NCBI GenBank assembly: GCA_942493035.1
Contig: OW818666.1
Location: 4,154,001 to 4,218,000 of the forward strand
Reading direction: 5' to 3'
Length of the DNA: 64,000 nt
DNA from: WRGT01 sp942493035
Lineage (GTDB): Bacteria > Spirochaetota > UBA4802 > UBA5550
The notes beneath the pieces are model-generated. The model did no database searches. It was not told the origin of the DNA and saw only the letters and a list, made by a program, of their open reading frames with translations. The stretch's first letter is position 1. Every line of letters starts with the position of its first letter. The translations under genes were made by a program, and so were the position numbers. Of the stretch, positions 26,715 through 35,976 are shown piece after piece.

Positions 26715-27131
26715 TCAGTACTTATTATTAAAATAATCTTCAAGTATTTGTTTATGGTCAAATGCCATTTCGTCAGGTATCTCATTCTGTAGAAAAACAG
26801 CTGCCTCTGCGGCATCATCTCTCCCTTCTGGTGAACCTGAAGCAGAAGCAATAAAAACAGTTGATATAGTATGATGACGAGGATCTCTTGCTGGATCTGA
26901 ATATGTATGAAACTGACGGATAAGATTTACTTTTAGCGCAGTCTCCTCTTCAGCTTCCCTCATTGCAGCATCTTCAAGACTCTCGTCATAATCAACAAAT
27001 CCCCCCGGAATAGCCCAACCGTATGGAGGATTTTTTCTTTTTATAAGTACAATGCCGTTTTTACCGGCAGTTTCAGTCTCTATTATAATATCGACAGTGG
27101 GAAAGGGATTTCTGTAATTTTTATCAGTCAT
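26715..27131 (-). CDS. Nudix hydrolase
   Basis: 138 aa, cytoplasmic. The Nudix box is complete at residues 44-66 (GFVDYDESLEDAAMREAEEE), preceded by the typical WAIPGGFV. It hydrolyses nucleoside diphosphates linked to another moiety; the downstream SDPARDPRHHTIS resembles ADP-ribose pyrophosphatase relatives. A GAGG ribosome-binding site precedes the ATG. It is upstream of and probably cotranscribed with the PlsC-hydrolase gene. The substrate is uncertain. Confidence 0.9.
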   Translation of the reverse strand: MTDKNYRNPFPTVDIIIETETAGKNGIVLIKRKNPPYGWAIPGGFVDYDESLEDAAMREAEEETALKVNLIRQFHTYSDPARDPRHHTISTVFIASASGSPEGRDDAAEAAVFLQNEIPDEMAFDHKQILEDYFNNKY

Positions 27132-27507
27132 AATGAAACCTCATATAATAATATTAATATGAATATTTTCAATAAGCAAGCAATTAATATTTTTAAGAAA
27201 ACGGAACAACGGGTTTAAATAGAGCATTTATTTATAAATTGTATGCAGCTTTTCATTGCAATTCCTCCCGGAGATACGGAGGCTGGAAAGAGATGTAATC
27301 ATCAAAACAGTTGTGATAGATATACAGATATCAATAAAACAGGTTGACTAAATTTAATATATTTATAAATAATTGAACAATCGTACAACATTTATTCAGC
27401 AACTGACAGTGATGATTTAATTGTGATTATTTAAAAATACGTAGAATGCCTCTTTTATGTATTACATCCGGTCATCACCGCCGAAAATAAAGTAAAGGAG
27501 TTATGCA
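27132..27507. other. Gene-free divergent region
   Basis: About 375 bp, AT-rich, between the divergent Nudix and SDR genes. One short hairpin (CCTCCCG-GAGATA-CGGAGG near 27267-27286) is visible. No promoter or RNA gene can be called with confidence. Confidence 0.4.
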
Positions 27508-28296
27508 ATGAAAGTAAAGGATATGTTTGATCTCTCGGGTAAAGTTGCTATTATAACCGGCGGAGGGAGAGGGATCGGGGAGTTTATGGCTGAAGGTCTG
27601 GCCGAGGCCGGGGCTGATATTGTTCTTGCATCACGAAAAGTAGAAACCTGTGAAGAGACCGGGAAGAGACTTGCTGCTGCAAATGGCGTGAAGTATCTTG
27701 CTGTAAAATGTGACCTTGCAAAAGAGGATGATATACAGAATCTTGTCGACTCAACTATGAAGGAATTTGGAAAGATTGATATTCTTATAAATAATTCAGG
27801 TGTAACCTGGGGGGCTCCGACTCTTGATTTTCCTATTGAGGGATGGGATAAGATTTTCAATGTTAACGTTCGCGGAGTATGGATTCTTACTCAGAAGATT
27901 GCAAATATCATGAAGGACAGCGGCGGCGGTAAAATTATAAATGTATCATCAATTTTCGGATCGAGAGGATCACTTGAGATTGCTCATCCTGCTGTGGCTT
28001 ATAACTCATCTAAAGCTGCAATTGAAATTCTCACAAAAAATCTGGCAGTAAAACTGGCAGACCATAAAATTTATGTAAACTGTATTGCCCCGGGATTTTT
28101 TCATACAGATATGATGGGATATGTTTTTAAACCCGGTATGGAGAATATGCTCAACGCAATGCTGAGTGTTATTCCGCTAAGAAAAGCAGGTGAGGCAGAG
28201 GATATCAAAGGACTTGCAGTATTCCTCTCATCAAAAGCATCAGATTTTATGACAGGCGCGATTATTCCCCTTGATGGCGGAATGGCGGCGAAGTAG
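27508..28296 (+). CDS. Short-chain dehydrogenase/reductase
   Basis: 262 aa classical SDR, NAD(P)-dependent. Cofactor motif GGGRGIG (residues 18-24), NNSG (95-98, usually NNAG), catalytic Ser147-Ser148 and YNSSK (Tyr165, Lys169) are present; PLDGGMAAK ends the chain. It most resembles gluconate 5-dehydrogenase or 3-oxoacyl reductase types, but the substrate cannot be assigned. AAAGGAG lies 8 bases before the ATG. It is monocistronic and followed by two strong hairpins. Confidence 0.9.
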   Translation: MKVKDMFDLSGKVAIITGGGRGIGEFMAEGLAEAGADIVLASRKVETCEETGKRLAAANGVKYLAVKCDLAKEDDIQNLVDSTMKEFGKIDILINNSGVTWGAPTLDFPIEGWDKIFNVNVRGVWILTQKIANIMKDSGGGKIINVSSIFGSRGSLEIAHPAVAYNSSKAAIEILTKNLAVKLADHKIYVNCIAPGFFHTDMMGYVFKPGMENMLNAMLSVIPLRKAGEAEDIKGLAVFLSSKASDFMTGAIIPLDGGMAAK

Positions 28297-28317
28297 TTTA
28301 AATTATTTACTGATTTG

Positions 28318-28357
28318 TCTCCCCCATCGCTTTTGGGGGAGATGCCGCATCGCGGCA
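28318..28357. terminator. Tandem hairpins after the SDR gene
   Basis: TCTCCCCCA pairs with TGGGGGAGA (28318-28342), followed directly by TGCCGC-ATC-GCGGCA (28343-28357). No T tract follows; the unit may be an intergenic palindromic repeat that also ends transcription. Confidence 0.5.
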
Positions 28358-28448
28358 GAGGGGGCGCAGAGATTTAATATTATATTCAGGTTTTATAAAA
28401 CTGGAAGATTGTTTTAATCTTCTCCCCCCCCCATCCGCCCGCCGGGCA

Positions 28449-28474
28449 CCTTCCCCATGGTAAAATGGGGAAGG
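28449..28474. terminator. Hairpin downstream of dapL
   Basis: A perfect 10-bp stem CCTTCCCCAT/ATGGGGAAGG with a 6-base loop, 16 bp beyond the dapL stop. It lacks a T tract; it is a candidate terminator or repeat. Confidence 0.45.
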
Positions 28475-28489
28475 GTTATCGACACGCTC

Positions 28490-29707
28490 TTACAGTTTTG
28501 AAATTTTATCCATCGCCTTGATTACGTTCTCTCTGCTGTTGAATGCGCTTATTCTTATGTACCCTTCACCGCACATTCCGAATCCTTCGCCGGGAGTACA
28601 GACTACTCCGAGTTTTGTAAGAAGCATGTCGAAGAAATCCCATGAACCGGTTTTAGTATTGATCCAGATATATGGAGAGTTGTCTCCGCCTGTACATTCG
28701 TAACCCATGGCAGTCATTTTCTCTTTTACAATCTGAGCATTTCCCATGTAGTAATCTATAATCTCTTTAACCTGTTTCTTACCCTCTGCAGAGTAGACAG
28801 CTTCTGTTGCCTTCTGTACCGGGTATGAAACTCCGTTGAATTTTGTAGTATGCCTTCTGTTCCATAATGCATTGAGTGAGTGCTTATTACCGGCTGCATC
28901 ATAGGCCATACACTCTTTCGGAACTACAGTAAATGCGCATCTGGTTCCTGTGAAACCTGCAGTCTTTGAAAAGCTTCTGAATTCTACTGCAACCTCTTTT
29001 GCACCTTCGATTTCGTAAATGCTTTTTGGAAGAGATTCATCGCGGATAAATGCTTCGTATGCCGCATCATACAGGATGAGGGCCTTATTTTCACGGGCAA
29101 AGTCCACCCACGTTTTAAGCTGATCTTTTGTGATGGTGGCACCTGTGGGATTATTAGGAAAGCAGAGATAAATAAGATCAACAGGCTCTGTGGGGAGTTC
29201 CGGAACAAAACCGTTAGAAGCGGTACAGTTCATGTATACAAGATTTTCGTAGCGTCCATCGGTTAATACTCCTGTCCGGCCAGCCATTACGTTTGTGTCA
29301 ACATATACAGGATAAACCGGATCGGGAATTGCAATTTTTGTATCGATTGAAAAGAGTTCCTGGAAATTTCCCGTGTCGCACTTTGCTCCGTCGCTTATAA
29401 AAATTTCATCAGCTGAAATATCAGCTCCTCTGCTTTTAAAGTCATTCTGTGCAATTGCCTCGCGTAGAAAATCGTATCCCTGTTCGGGTCCGTATCCGCG
29501 GAATGTTTTAGAAGAAGCCATCTCCTCAACTCCGGTGTGGAATGCCTTGATTATTTCCGAAGGGAGCGGCAGTGTAACATCGCCAATCCCCATTCTTATT
29601 ATCTCCATATCCGGATTATTTTTCTGAAATGTTGAAACACGTTTTGATATTTCAGAAAAGAGATAGGATGATTTCAGCTTAAGATAATTTTCGTTAATAC
29701 GTATCAT
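28490..29707 (-). CDS. dapL: LL-diaminopimelate aminotransferase
   Basis: Converts tetrahydrodipicolinate to LL-diaminopimelate in one step, for lysine and peptidoglycan. The start at 29707 (MIRINENYLKL) matches the family start and has GGAG 6-7 bases upstream; the longer frame from 29737 is unlikely. 405 aa. PLP motifs are LCFPNNPTGATI, LYDAAYEAFI and the Lys in SFSKTAGFTGTRC. This pathway variant is typical of spirochaetes, Chlamydiae, plants and some anaerobes. Monocistronic. Confidence 0.95.
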   Translation of the reverse strand: MIRINENYLKLKSSYLFSEISKRVSTFQKNNPDMEIIRMGIGDVTLPLPSEIIKAFHTGVEEMASSKTFRGYGPEQGYDFLREAIAQNDFKSRGADISADEIFISDGAKCDTGNFQELFSIDTKIAIPDPVYPVYVDTNVMAGRTGVLTDGRYENLVYMNCTASNGFVPELPTEPVDLIYLCFPNNPTGATITKDQLKTWVDFARENKALILYDAAYEAFIRDESLPKSIYEIEGAKEVAVEFRSFSKTAGFTGTRCAFTVVPKECMAYDAAGNKHSLNALWNRRHTTKFNGVSYPVQKATEAVYSAEGKKQVKEIIDYYMGNAQIVKEKMTAMGYECTGGDNSPYIWINTKTGSWDFFDMLLTKLGVVCTPGEGFGMCGEGYIRISAFNSRENVIKAMDKISKL

Positions 29708-29931
29708 TGGATTCTCCATTATTTTCAGGGGATTCACAGTTCTGATGATCTGTGGAAATTACATCTATTTATAAAGTATATACTCGAAGCATGATGCAGA
29801 ATTTCTGTCAAGGAGATGTAGTTCCGGTTTTTAAAATATTTTTCAGGAATGGAGTTTGATTAAGAATAATAATTAATCTGACTTACTATTTTATAACACT
29901 TTACGATTGAAATAAAACAATTTTTTTCAGA

Positions 29932-30017
29932 TGTCATTCCTGTGCAGACAGGAATCCATAGTTATTATCAAATATATGTCAGCAAATAAATGGATCTCCG
30001 CCTTCGCGGAGATGACA
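29932..30017. repeat. Two-armed palindromic intergenic repeat
   Basis: The outer stem TGTCAT/ATGACA and ATCCAT/ATGGAT encloses two hairpins: TTCCTG-TGCA-GACAGGAA and TCTCCGC-CTTC-GCGGAGA. The total of about 86 bp resembles the widespread GTCATTCC...GGAATCCA repeats of many bacterial genomes. It lies in the 660-bp dapL/acyl-CoA ligase gap; the rest of that gap shows only one degenerate GC-rich fragment (30085-30125). Confidence 0.6.
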
Positions 30018-30332
30018 GCAATTACTAATTCATTCGTAAAATGCTATAGTCGGGCATTTATTGATGATACATCTGATTTGCGGTGCCCCTTAAGTCCCTC
30101 TCCTATTTAGGGGGCTTCAGGGAAAATGATGGCGATTCCCGGAAATATTTTCACCGGAGTTTCTATAAAATTTCACTTTAAAAAAAATACATGTAAGACT
30201 GTGTAAAACTAGTATTAAAACAATATATAGTTAGAATAATCGCCAAATATAATAGTTTGTGTAATTATAATAACTTAATATCTAACTTTTTATAAAATAT
30301 TCAAAAAATACTTGTAATTGCTCTATTGTTAT

Positions 30333-30354
30333 ATACAATTATACCAAATTGTAT
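30333..30354. promoter_or_regulatory. Candidate operator before the acyl-CoA ligase gene
   Basis: A perfect palindrome ATACAATT-N6-AATTGTAT ends 18 bases before the ATG and adjoins the AAGGAGCT ribosome-binding site. Its symmetry and place suggest a repressor site; no regulator gene is adjacent. Confidence 0.45.
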
Positions 30355-30371
30355 AATTAAGGAGCTGACCC

Positions 30372-32087
30372 ATGAAAGAGAAGAAAGAAGCTCTTGCGGC
30401 TTCACAATATGTAAACCTGCTTCCAAACCTTGCGGATTATGTTGATCTCTATTCAAAGAAAAGAAAAAATTTCACAGCGCTGGCTGAATTCGACACAGGC
30501 GAGATAATCAGCTGGAAAAAGTTCAATCAATCGGTGAATGCCTTTGCGGCAAAACTCCTTTCAATCGGATTTAAAAAGGGGGATATTATAGCAACATCAC
30601 TCCCTCTTCTCAAGGAACATATTTACCTGATCTATGCATGTTATAGAACCGGAATTATAATCGCCCCTCTTGACCTTAGGTTGAAAGGGGAGGAGATCAT
30701 ATACTGTTTTGAAAAAATAAAACCTAAGGGATACTTTTTTCTGGGCAAAACTCCTCTGGCTGATTTCCGTCCGATAATTTCTGAAGTTATGAAGAGTGTT
30801 ACCGGTGTAGATCTCTGGGTACAGTTTCAGAAAGAACCGGAATTTATTCTGGATGGAGCTACCGGAATAACTGAATTTGCGAAGGATATAAAAAAGATTT
30901 TTATTAAAAGTCTTTTTACAGGTGCAGTTAAAAAAGCCAGGAAACTGGTTGAGAAGCGGGACCCATCCCTTATAATTTTTACTACTGGTTCAACGGGTTC
31001 ACCCAAGCCGGCCCTTTTGTGTCATGAAAACATTCTGATTCAGAATATCGGACTATCCGTTGCGTTTGAACTTAATTCGGATGATGCCATGCTTGTAAAT
31101 CTTCCGCCGTCTCATGTGGGGTGTATAACCGAACAGCTGGCCACGTCGATATTCGGAGGATGCAAGTCTGTTATCCTTCATATATTCAATGCCGAGAAGA
31201 GCCTTAAAGCCATTGAGCAGGAGAAGGTGACTGTTATCGGACAGATTCCTGCTCTGTTTAATCTTGAGTGGCAGCTTCCCGATTACAGTAAATATAATCT
31301 TTCATCTCTCCGCTTTATTTTATATGGAGGACAGGAGGTTCCCGTTGAATTTCTTAAGAAGATGCAGGCAATGGCTCCGAAGATCGGTACAGGGCTGGGT
31401 CTTACAGAGACTGCGGGTTTCTGCACATATACAGATGTGGATGCAATGGTAACGGAGATTGCAAGAAGTATAGGCTATGACATGAAGCTTACTCCCATAA
31501 GTATAAGAGAACCGATGACAAGGGAAGGGCTTGCCGGAAAAGAGCTTTCAGCCGGAGACATCGGAGAGATATGTTTTGCCGGCCCGCAGATTTTTCTCGG
31601 ATATTATAAGGATGAAGAGAATACAGCAAAAGCTGTTTCGAGAGACAGAGTCTGCTACACCGGTGATCTCGGCTATTACGACAATGAAGGGCTTCACTTT
31701 GTGGGACGGGCGAAATTTGTAATTAAACCTAAGGGTTATCAGGTGTATCCTCAGGATGTGGTAAATCATATATCGCAGAAACTCGGTGCAAGGGCATCGT
31801 CAATAGCCTGTGTCGGTGTTCCTCATGATATATATATGGAGGCGATTATTGCTTTTGTTGAACCTGCACCTGGTTCGTTAATAACTCCGGAAGAGGTCAT
31901 CAAATCATGCAGTGATATCTCATCTTACTCCAGGCCTTCATATGCTGTCATTCTTGAACCGGGGAAAATGCCTCTGAACCGCGTGGCAAAAGTTGACTAT
32001 ATGAACTTAAAGAAACAGGCAGTAACAATTATAGATGGTCTCAGGGAAAAAGGTGAATGGGACAGAGGGGTTGACAGTCAGGAGTAG
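30372..32087 (+). CDS. AMP-dependent acyl-CoA ligase
   Basis: 571 aa ANL-superfamily enzyme that activates a carboxylic acid as acyl-AMP and then CoA ester. The P-loop TTGSTGSPK (204-212), YGGQEVP, GLTETAGF, YTGDLGYYDNEGL (Asp of A8), and C-terminal PLNRVAKVDY with the catalytic Lys are all present. The chain length of its substrate is unknown. It is followed 8 bp later by a MaoC-like hydratase, so a fatty-acid or aromatic-acid degradation step is likely. A palindrome upstream may be its operator. Confidence 0.87.
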   Translation: MKEKKEALAASQYVNLLPNLADYVDLYSKKRKNFTALAEFDTGEIISWKKFNQSVNAFAAKLLSIGFKKGDIIATSLPLLKEHIYLIYACYRTGIIIAPLDLRLKGEEIIYCFEKIKPKGYFFLGKTPLADFRPIISEVMKSVTGVDLWVQFQKEPEFILDGATGITEFAKDIKKIFIKSLFTGAVKKARKLVEKRDPSLIIFTTGSTGSPKPALLCHENILIQNIGLSVAFELNSDDAMLVNLPPSHVGCITEQLATSIFGGCKSVILHIFNAEKSLKAIEQEKVTVIGQIPALFNLEWQLPDYSKYNLSSLRFILYGGQEVPVEFLKKMQAMAPKIGTGLGLTETAGFCTYTDVDAMVTEIARSIGYDMKLTPISIREPMTREGLAGKELSAGDIGEICFAGPQIFLGYYKDEENTAKAVSRDRVCYTGDLGYYDNEGLHFVGRAKFVIKPKGYQVYPQDVVNHISQKLGARASSIACVGVPHDIYMEAIIAFVEPAPGSLITPEEVIKSCSDISSYSRPSYAVILEPGKMPLNRVAKVDYMNLKKQAVTIIDGLREKGEWDRGVDSQE

Positions 32088-32095
32088 GGGGGACT

Positions 32096-32989
32096 ATGCT
32101 GATTAATAACATTACAGTATTCAGATCAATCTTCCGCAACATCAACTCCAAAGCGTTGAACCGGGGAATGATCGGCTATACGATTAAAAGGGATTTCGGG
32201 CCTTTCGGACTGAATGATATTCATGATTATGCAGATGCGACCTGTGATGATTTTAACAAGTACACATCTCATGAATCACCGGCACCTCCATTTTTCTTTT
32301 CGAAAGAGCTCTATCCGCTGTTCCGGGAGATCATCACACATCGGGGGCTGCATCTTAATCTTTTGAAAATGGTACATGGGCAGCAGAGCCTTAAATCATA
32401 TGCTGCAGTTTCACATGAAGATCAATTCAGCATTGAGATGACAATTGCAGATATAACTGATACTGCAGCGGGGGAGCTCCTTCTTGTTAAAACAAAGGGG
32501 AGTTCTCACGGGAAACTTATTCTTGAAGCTGAAACAGGATTTGTTGTCAGGGGAGTGGAGAAGCGGACCGGCGGTATATCAAAAAAAGAAAAATATGCTC
32601 TTCCCGATTATTCTGAAGAATCGGAAGTCAGGTTTTTGATAAATACTGTAAAAGGGCAGGAGAAAAAATACGCAAAAGTTTCAAATGATACAAATCCGAT
32701 TCATACAAGTACTCTGTTTGCTAAAGCTGCAGGCCTCCCCGGGAGGATTCTGCATGGAGTCTGCGTGATGGCCATGTGTACAAATTCTCTGATAGATGGG
32801 GTAGCAGGGAGAGATTCCGCCAGATTACGGGAAGTATCGGGAAGATTTTCTTATCCGGTTATACCGGGTGATACTCTTACACTTATCGGTTACCGGACAG
32901 AGAGTAATGGAAAACATGGAATTAATTTTAATGTCTATTCCGGCAGCGGGAAAACTGTGATCAATAAAGGGGTCTTTCTGTATAGCTGA
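32096..32989 (+). CDS. MaoC-like (R)-specific enoyl-CoA hydratase
   Basis: 297 aa with double hot-dog architecture. The C-terminal hot dog (about residues 190-297) holds the hydratase motif NDTNPIHTSTLFAKAAGLPG with the catalytic Asp-x4-His, then ILHGVCVMAMC. The N-terminal hot dog is degenerate. It would hydrate an enoyl-CoA formed after the ligase next door. GGGGGAC precedes the ATG. Translation is likely coupled with the ligase through one operon. Confidence 0.82.
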   Translation: MLINNITVFRSIFRNINSKALNRGMIGYTIKRDFGPFGLNDIHDYADATCDDFNKYTSHESPAPPFFFSKELYPLFREIITHRGLHLNLLKMVHGQQSLKSYAAVSHEDQFSIEMTIADITDTAAGELLLVKTKGSSHGKLILEAETGFVVRGVEKRTGGISKKEKYALPDYSEESEVRFLINTVKGQEKKYAKVSNDTNPIHTSTLFAKAAGLPGRILHGVCVMAMCTNSLIDGVAGRDSARLREVSGRFSYPVIPGDTLTLIGYRTESNGKHGINFNVYSGSGKTVINKGVFLYS

Positions 32990-33004
32990 AAGGATTTCAC
33001 GCCC

Positions 33005-33039
33005 GGCCCATCATGTGAAAAATATGGCGGGCGGGAGAA
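33005..33039. terminator. Hairpin between maoC-like and GGDEF genes
   Basis: GCCCGGCCCAT pairs imperfectly with ATGGCGGGC across a loop of about 15 bases, between two convergent genes 55 bp apart. A bidirectional terminator role is inferred. Confidence 0.4.
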
Positions 33040-33044
33040 AAGCC

Positions 33045-33797
33045 TTATCTCCCTCTGGTATATTCGCTTCTGATTTTTGAATATTCTTCACTTCTCGATG
33101 CCGAGTAAATTGAGAATCTGTTTTTACCTAAAAATTTTGCTTCGTACAGCGCATCGTCAGCTTTTTTCTGAAGATTTTTATACTCTTTATCAACATCATC
33201 TTTTTTTGCAGATGGATCTATACTAAGCCGGCATGATGTAATCCCTGCACTCATAGTAGTTTTTATCTTTTTTTTACTATCATAGTGAAAATTTATTTTT
33301 CGTGTTTCATCAAGAATTTTGTTCACATAAACCTCGGCACCGCTGAGATTTGTAGATGGGAGTATTACATCAAACTCCTCCCCTCCGAAACGGATGACAT
33401 AATCTGTGGGACGGGAGCAGTCTCTTATTATTCCGCTTACTTTTTTCAGAATTTCGTCACCGAGATCATGCCCGTAATTATTGTTGAATTTTGAAAAATC
33501 GTCAATATCAAATCTGACAAAACCGACTTCAAGATGAGGGAATCTGTTATTGCTCATAATCCGTGAAGCCGTTTTTACTATATCTGTAAGGTAGCTGTCG
33601 CTGTATTTTAGAAGTCCGGTTTTTTCATCAATATTCATCTTTTCACTAAGCAGTTTATATTTTTCCAGTAATGAAAAGTATTCAAGTTCGTTTTTCCATA
33701 ATTCTTCAAGAATTGAATCATCTACAGCATCCTGCTCAAGAAGCATTGATATAATTTTTAATGTATTTATCTGGAAACTGTTTAGTTCTGTCGCCAT
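33045..33797 (-). CDS. Diguanylate cyclase (GGDEF domain)
   Basis: 250 aa. The catalytic loop is GGEEF (138-142), preceded by an inhibitory I-site RPTD (129-132) five residues upstream, so both activity and product inhibition are predicted. The N-terminal 75 residues are helical and lack a recognised sensor or membrane segment, so the protein is soluble. It makes cyclic-di-GMP from GTP. It is monocistronic and minus-strand. No PilZ protein lies nearby. Confidence 0.92.
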   Translation of the reverse strand: MATELNSFQINTLKIISMLLEQDAVDDSILEELWKNELEYFSLLEKYKLLSEKMNIDEKTGLLKYSDSYLTDIVKTASRIMSNNRFPHLEVGFVRFDIDDFSKFNNNYGHDLGDEILKKVSGIIRDCSRPTDYVIRFGGEEFDVILPSTNLSGAEVYVNKILDETRKINFHYDSKKKIKTTMSAGITSCRLSIDPSAKKDDVDKEYKNLQKKADDALYEAKFLGKNRFSIYSASRSEEYSKIRSEYTRGR

Positions 33798-34005
33798 TTT
33801 TCCTCATTTTTGTTGTTATAATAAAACCGACAGTATTCAAAAAAAGAGCAATAGTCAATAACAAATAATGATTATATTCATTTATTATCCGGATTATGTA
33901 ACTTCAGTCGGGTTCACCGGCTCTCATTAGTGATTATTTTTAAATGAAAGCTTGATTTCTGAAATTTCATTTATTAAATTTAAGCAGATGTCGATTAGAA
34001 TAGCA

Positions 34006-34040
34006 GGTCTCAATTCCTGTTCAGGGAGGAACAGGTGACC
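34006..34040 (+). promoter_or_regulatory. Leader hairpin abutting a ribosome-binding site
   Basis: GGTC/GACC outer pairs and the inner stem CCTGTT/AACAGG with loop CAGGGAGG end one base before the GGGAGG ribosome-binding site of the 54-aa gene. The loop itself repeats the GGGAGG sequence. Translational control is plausible but unproven. Confidence 0.4.
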
Positions 34041-34052
34041 GGGAGGTTTTCA

Positions 34053-34217
34053 ATGAATAATCTCATGAAAATGGATGATCGTGAGATACGGCAGGGTAAA
34101 ATTTCAGGGGATCATGAAAAAGTAGATGATTTCAAAAAAAAGATCTCTGATGAAAAATATCTTGATCATGCAATATCAAAACTTGCCACTGATCTATCTC
34201 ACTATTTAACCAAATGA
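34053..34217 (+). CDS. Small FlgM-like protein
   Basis: 54 aa from the ATG at 34053, chosen because GGGAGG lies 6 bases upstream; the GTG at 34035 is inside the leader hairpin. The sequence from residue 22 (HEKVDDFKKKISDEKYLDHA, then ISKLATDL) follows the spacing of FlgM anti-sigma-28 C-terminal helices (V-x3-K-x2-I-x4-Y...A-x-x-L). This is a weak pattern match only; it could be an unrelated small cytoplasmic protein. A perfect 16-bp hairpin lies after it. Confidence 0.45.
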   Translation: MNNLMKMDDREIRQGKISGDHEKVDDFKKKISDEKYLDHAISKLATDLSHYLTK

Positions 34218-34270
34218 AGAAACTATTCAGCAGGCATATGCCTTAGCGGCATTTGCAGACTTAATCTGAT

Positions 34271-34305
34271 AAACTGTACATCTCTCCCTGAGAGATGTAC
34301 AGTTT
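34271..34305. terminator. Perfect 16-bp hairpin before the AI-2E permease gene
   Basis: AAACTGTACATCTCTC pairs with its exact complement around a 3-base loop. The T tail is short (TTT then A-rich), so termination may be partial. It lies between the small gene and the permease start at 34340. Confidence 0.55.
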
Positions 34306-34339
34306 AAAAAATTTAAAATTTAAAATTGAAGATGCGATT

Positions 34340-35446
34340 ATGACAGAGAACAATTCCTACGAAACATTATTTAAAAATAAAACTATGAAGAGTTATTTTC
34401 TTATACTATTTGCTGTTATAGTGATGTTTCTCTTATATATATTCAGATTGTACTTATGGATTTTTCTATACTCACTGATATTCTACGTTGCACTAAGACC
34501 TCTTCATGAGTGGATTCTTAAATATGTTAAGAAAAGAATCATCAGCTCAACAATTGTTATAATGATAATTCTTGCACTTGTAGTAATTCCTTCTATGTTT
34601 CTTTTAATGATTCTGTCAGAGCAGATCTATGACCTTTACGGCAGAATTCATTTTACAGTAAATTACGATATATTAAAGAATATTGGAGAGAATAAAACTG
34701 TAGATACAGTGCTTGCATTTTTAAACATAGAAAAGGCAGAGTTGGGCGAGAGAATTTTAAGCTATTTTAAAGAGACTTCCATGTCGGCTTTTGCGAGCAT
34801 AACATCTATTGTTTCATTCCCTATAAATTTTATAATTAAGTTTTTTCTTATGATGCTCATATTATATTTTCTTTTTAAAGATGCCTATAATCTTGAAGGT
34901 GCAGTTTATCGTATACTCCCTCTGCCGACAGATCTTGAGATGAATATTGTCACAAGGCTGAAGAGCGTAATTTACGTTCTTATGCTGGGTAATCTGTTTA
35001 TCATGCTGCTTCAGGGATTTATGGTCGGATTAGGTCTGTTTATCGCGGGAGTAAGCACGCCTCTTGTCTGGGGTACTCTTGCTGCTATACTATCACTTAT
35101 TCCTGTAATAGGGACAACATTAATCTGGCTTCCGGCGGCTCTCTATCTTTATTTTACCGGAAATTACGGCATGGCCGTATTTGCTGCGAGCTGGTGTTTT
35201 GCATGGTATATGATTCTTGAGAATCTTGTTAAGCCTAAAATTTTTGGTGACAGACTGAATTTCCATCCGCTGCTTTTTTTCTTTCTTCTTCTGGGGAGTA
35301 TTCAGGCATTTAACCTTCCCGGAGTAATAATCGGGCCGATTATACTTTCGCTGTTCTATTCATTCTGGGAGATATATAAAATACTCGATGATTACATGCA
35401 GAACAAAAGATCCTTTGATGTGAGAGATGATTCTGCTCAAGGGTAG
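34340..35446 (+). CDS. AI-2E family transporter (PerM-like permease)
   Basis: 368 aa from ATG 34340 (MTENNSYETLF). An upstream in-frame ATG at 34295 lies inside a hairpin and is unlikely. About eight membrane helices with the family hallmarks FYVALRPLHEWILKYVKKR, LIPVIGTTLIWLPAALYLY and LENLVKPKIFGDRLNFHPLL. Members export AI-2 or act as Na+/H+ antiporters; which applies here is unknown. The end overlaps the convergent Mesh1-like gene by 10 bp. Confidence 0.88.
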   Translation: MTENNSYETLFKNKTMKSYFLILFAVIVMFLLYIFRLYLWIFLYSLIFYVALRPLHEWILKYVKKRIISSTIVIMIILALVVIPSMFLLMILSEQIYDLYGRIHFTVNYDILKNIGENKTVDTVLAFLNIEKAELGERILSYFKETSMSAFASITSIVSFPINFIIKFFLMMLILYFLFKDAYNLEGAVYRILPLPTDLEMNIVTRLKSVIYVLMLGNLFIMLLQGFMVGLGLFIAGVSTPLVWGTLAAILSLIPVIGTTLIWLPAALYLYFTGNYGMAVFAASWCFAWYMILENLVKPKIFGDRLNFHPLLFFFLLLGSIQAFNLPGVIIGPIILSLFYSFWEIYKILDDYMQNKRSFDVRDDSAQG

Positions 35447-35976
35447 TTTTTTATCTTCTCCATCAGTCTCTCTCTGAGGAGATTGCTGGCGCTTCCAAGC
35501 TGTTCCAGTATATATTCAGCTTCACTCCGATAATCAGATATTTTTTCTGCTGTCCAGTGTTCAGGCGGCGACTGGAGATTGGTTATCCGGTCAGCAAGCT
35601 TAACCATCCATATCTCCCGGGGCTGAAGTTTTATTCTTTCAATGCTGTCCGCCATTCTAAGTGGTTTTTCAATACTGCTGTTTTTAGTCAAAGACTGCAC
35701 TCCGTCTGAAATATCTTTCCCGAATATTTTTTCTATTTCACCGGCAGTTACACCAGCATCCTCTATAGCGTCATGGAGGAGGGCACACTGTACTGCAAGA
35801 TCGGGATTGTTAATCTCTCCGCTGCATATTGCAGCAATAACCTCCATACATACATTTGAAAGGTGTATTATGTATGTAAGATCTGTGCCCGGTATTTTCT
35901 GGTCTCCGTGAACAGCTCCAGCAAAACGTATAGCTTTCTGATAGAGGTCCTGAGACCATATTTTATTCTGTTTCAT
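35437..35976 (-). CDS. Mesh1-like HD hydrolase (single-domain alarmone hydrolase)
   Basis: 179 aa with only an HD hydrolase domain of the RelA/SpoT type: His38, LLHDAIEDAG (His68-Asp69, Glu72-Asp73) and VKLADRITNL (Asp129). There is no synthetase domain. By family it would remove the pyrophosphate of (p)ppGpp or act on related nucleotides. It is monocistronic. The ATG follows an AT-rich leader. Confidence 0.82.
   Translation of the reverse strand: MKQNKIWSQDLYQKAIRFAGAVHGDQKIPGTDLTYIIHLSNVCMEVIAAICSGEINNPDLAVQCALLHDAIEDAGVTAGEIEKIFGKDISDGVQSLTKNSSIEKPLRMADSIERIKLQPREIWMVKLADRITNLQSPPEHWTAEKISDYRSEAEYILEQLGSASNLLRERLMEKIKNYP

Noticed and set aside
33976..33998. Sigma-28-like promoter before the FlgM-like gene
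   Set aside because: TAAA and GTCGATTA are 11 bases apart where the consensus needs about 15.
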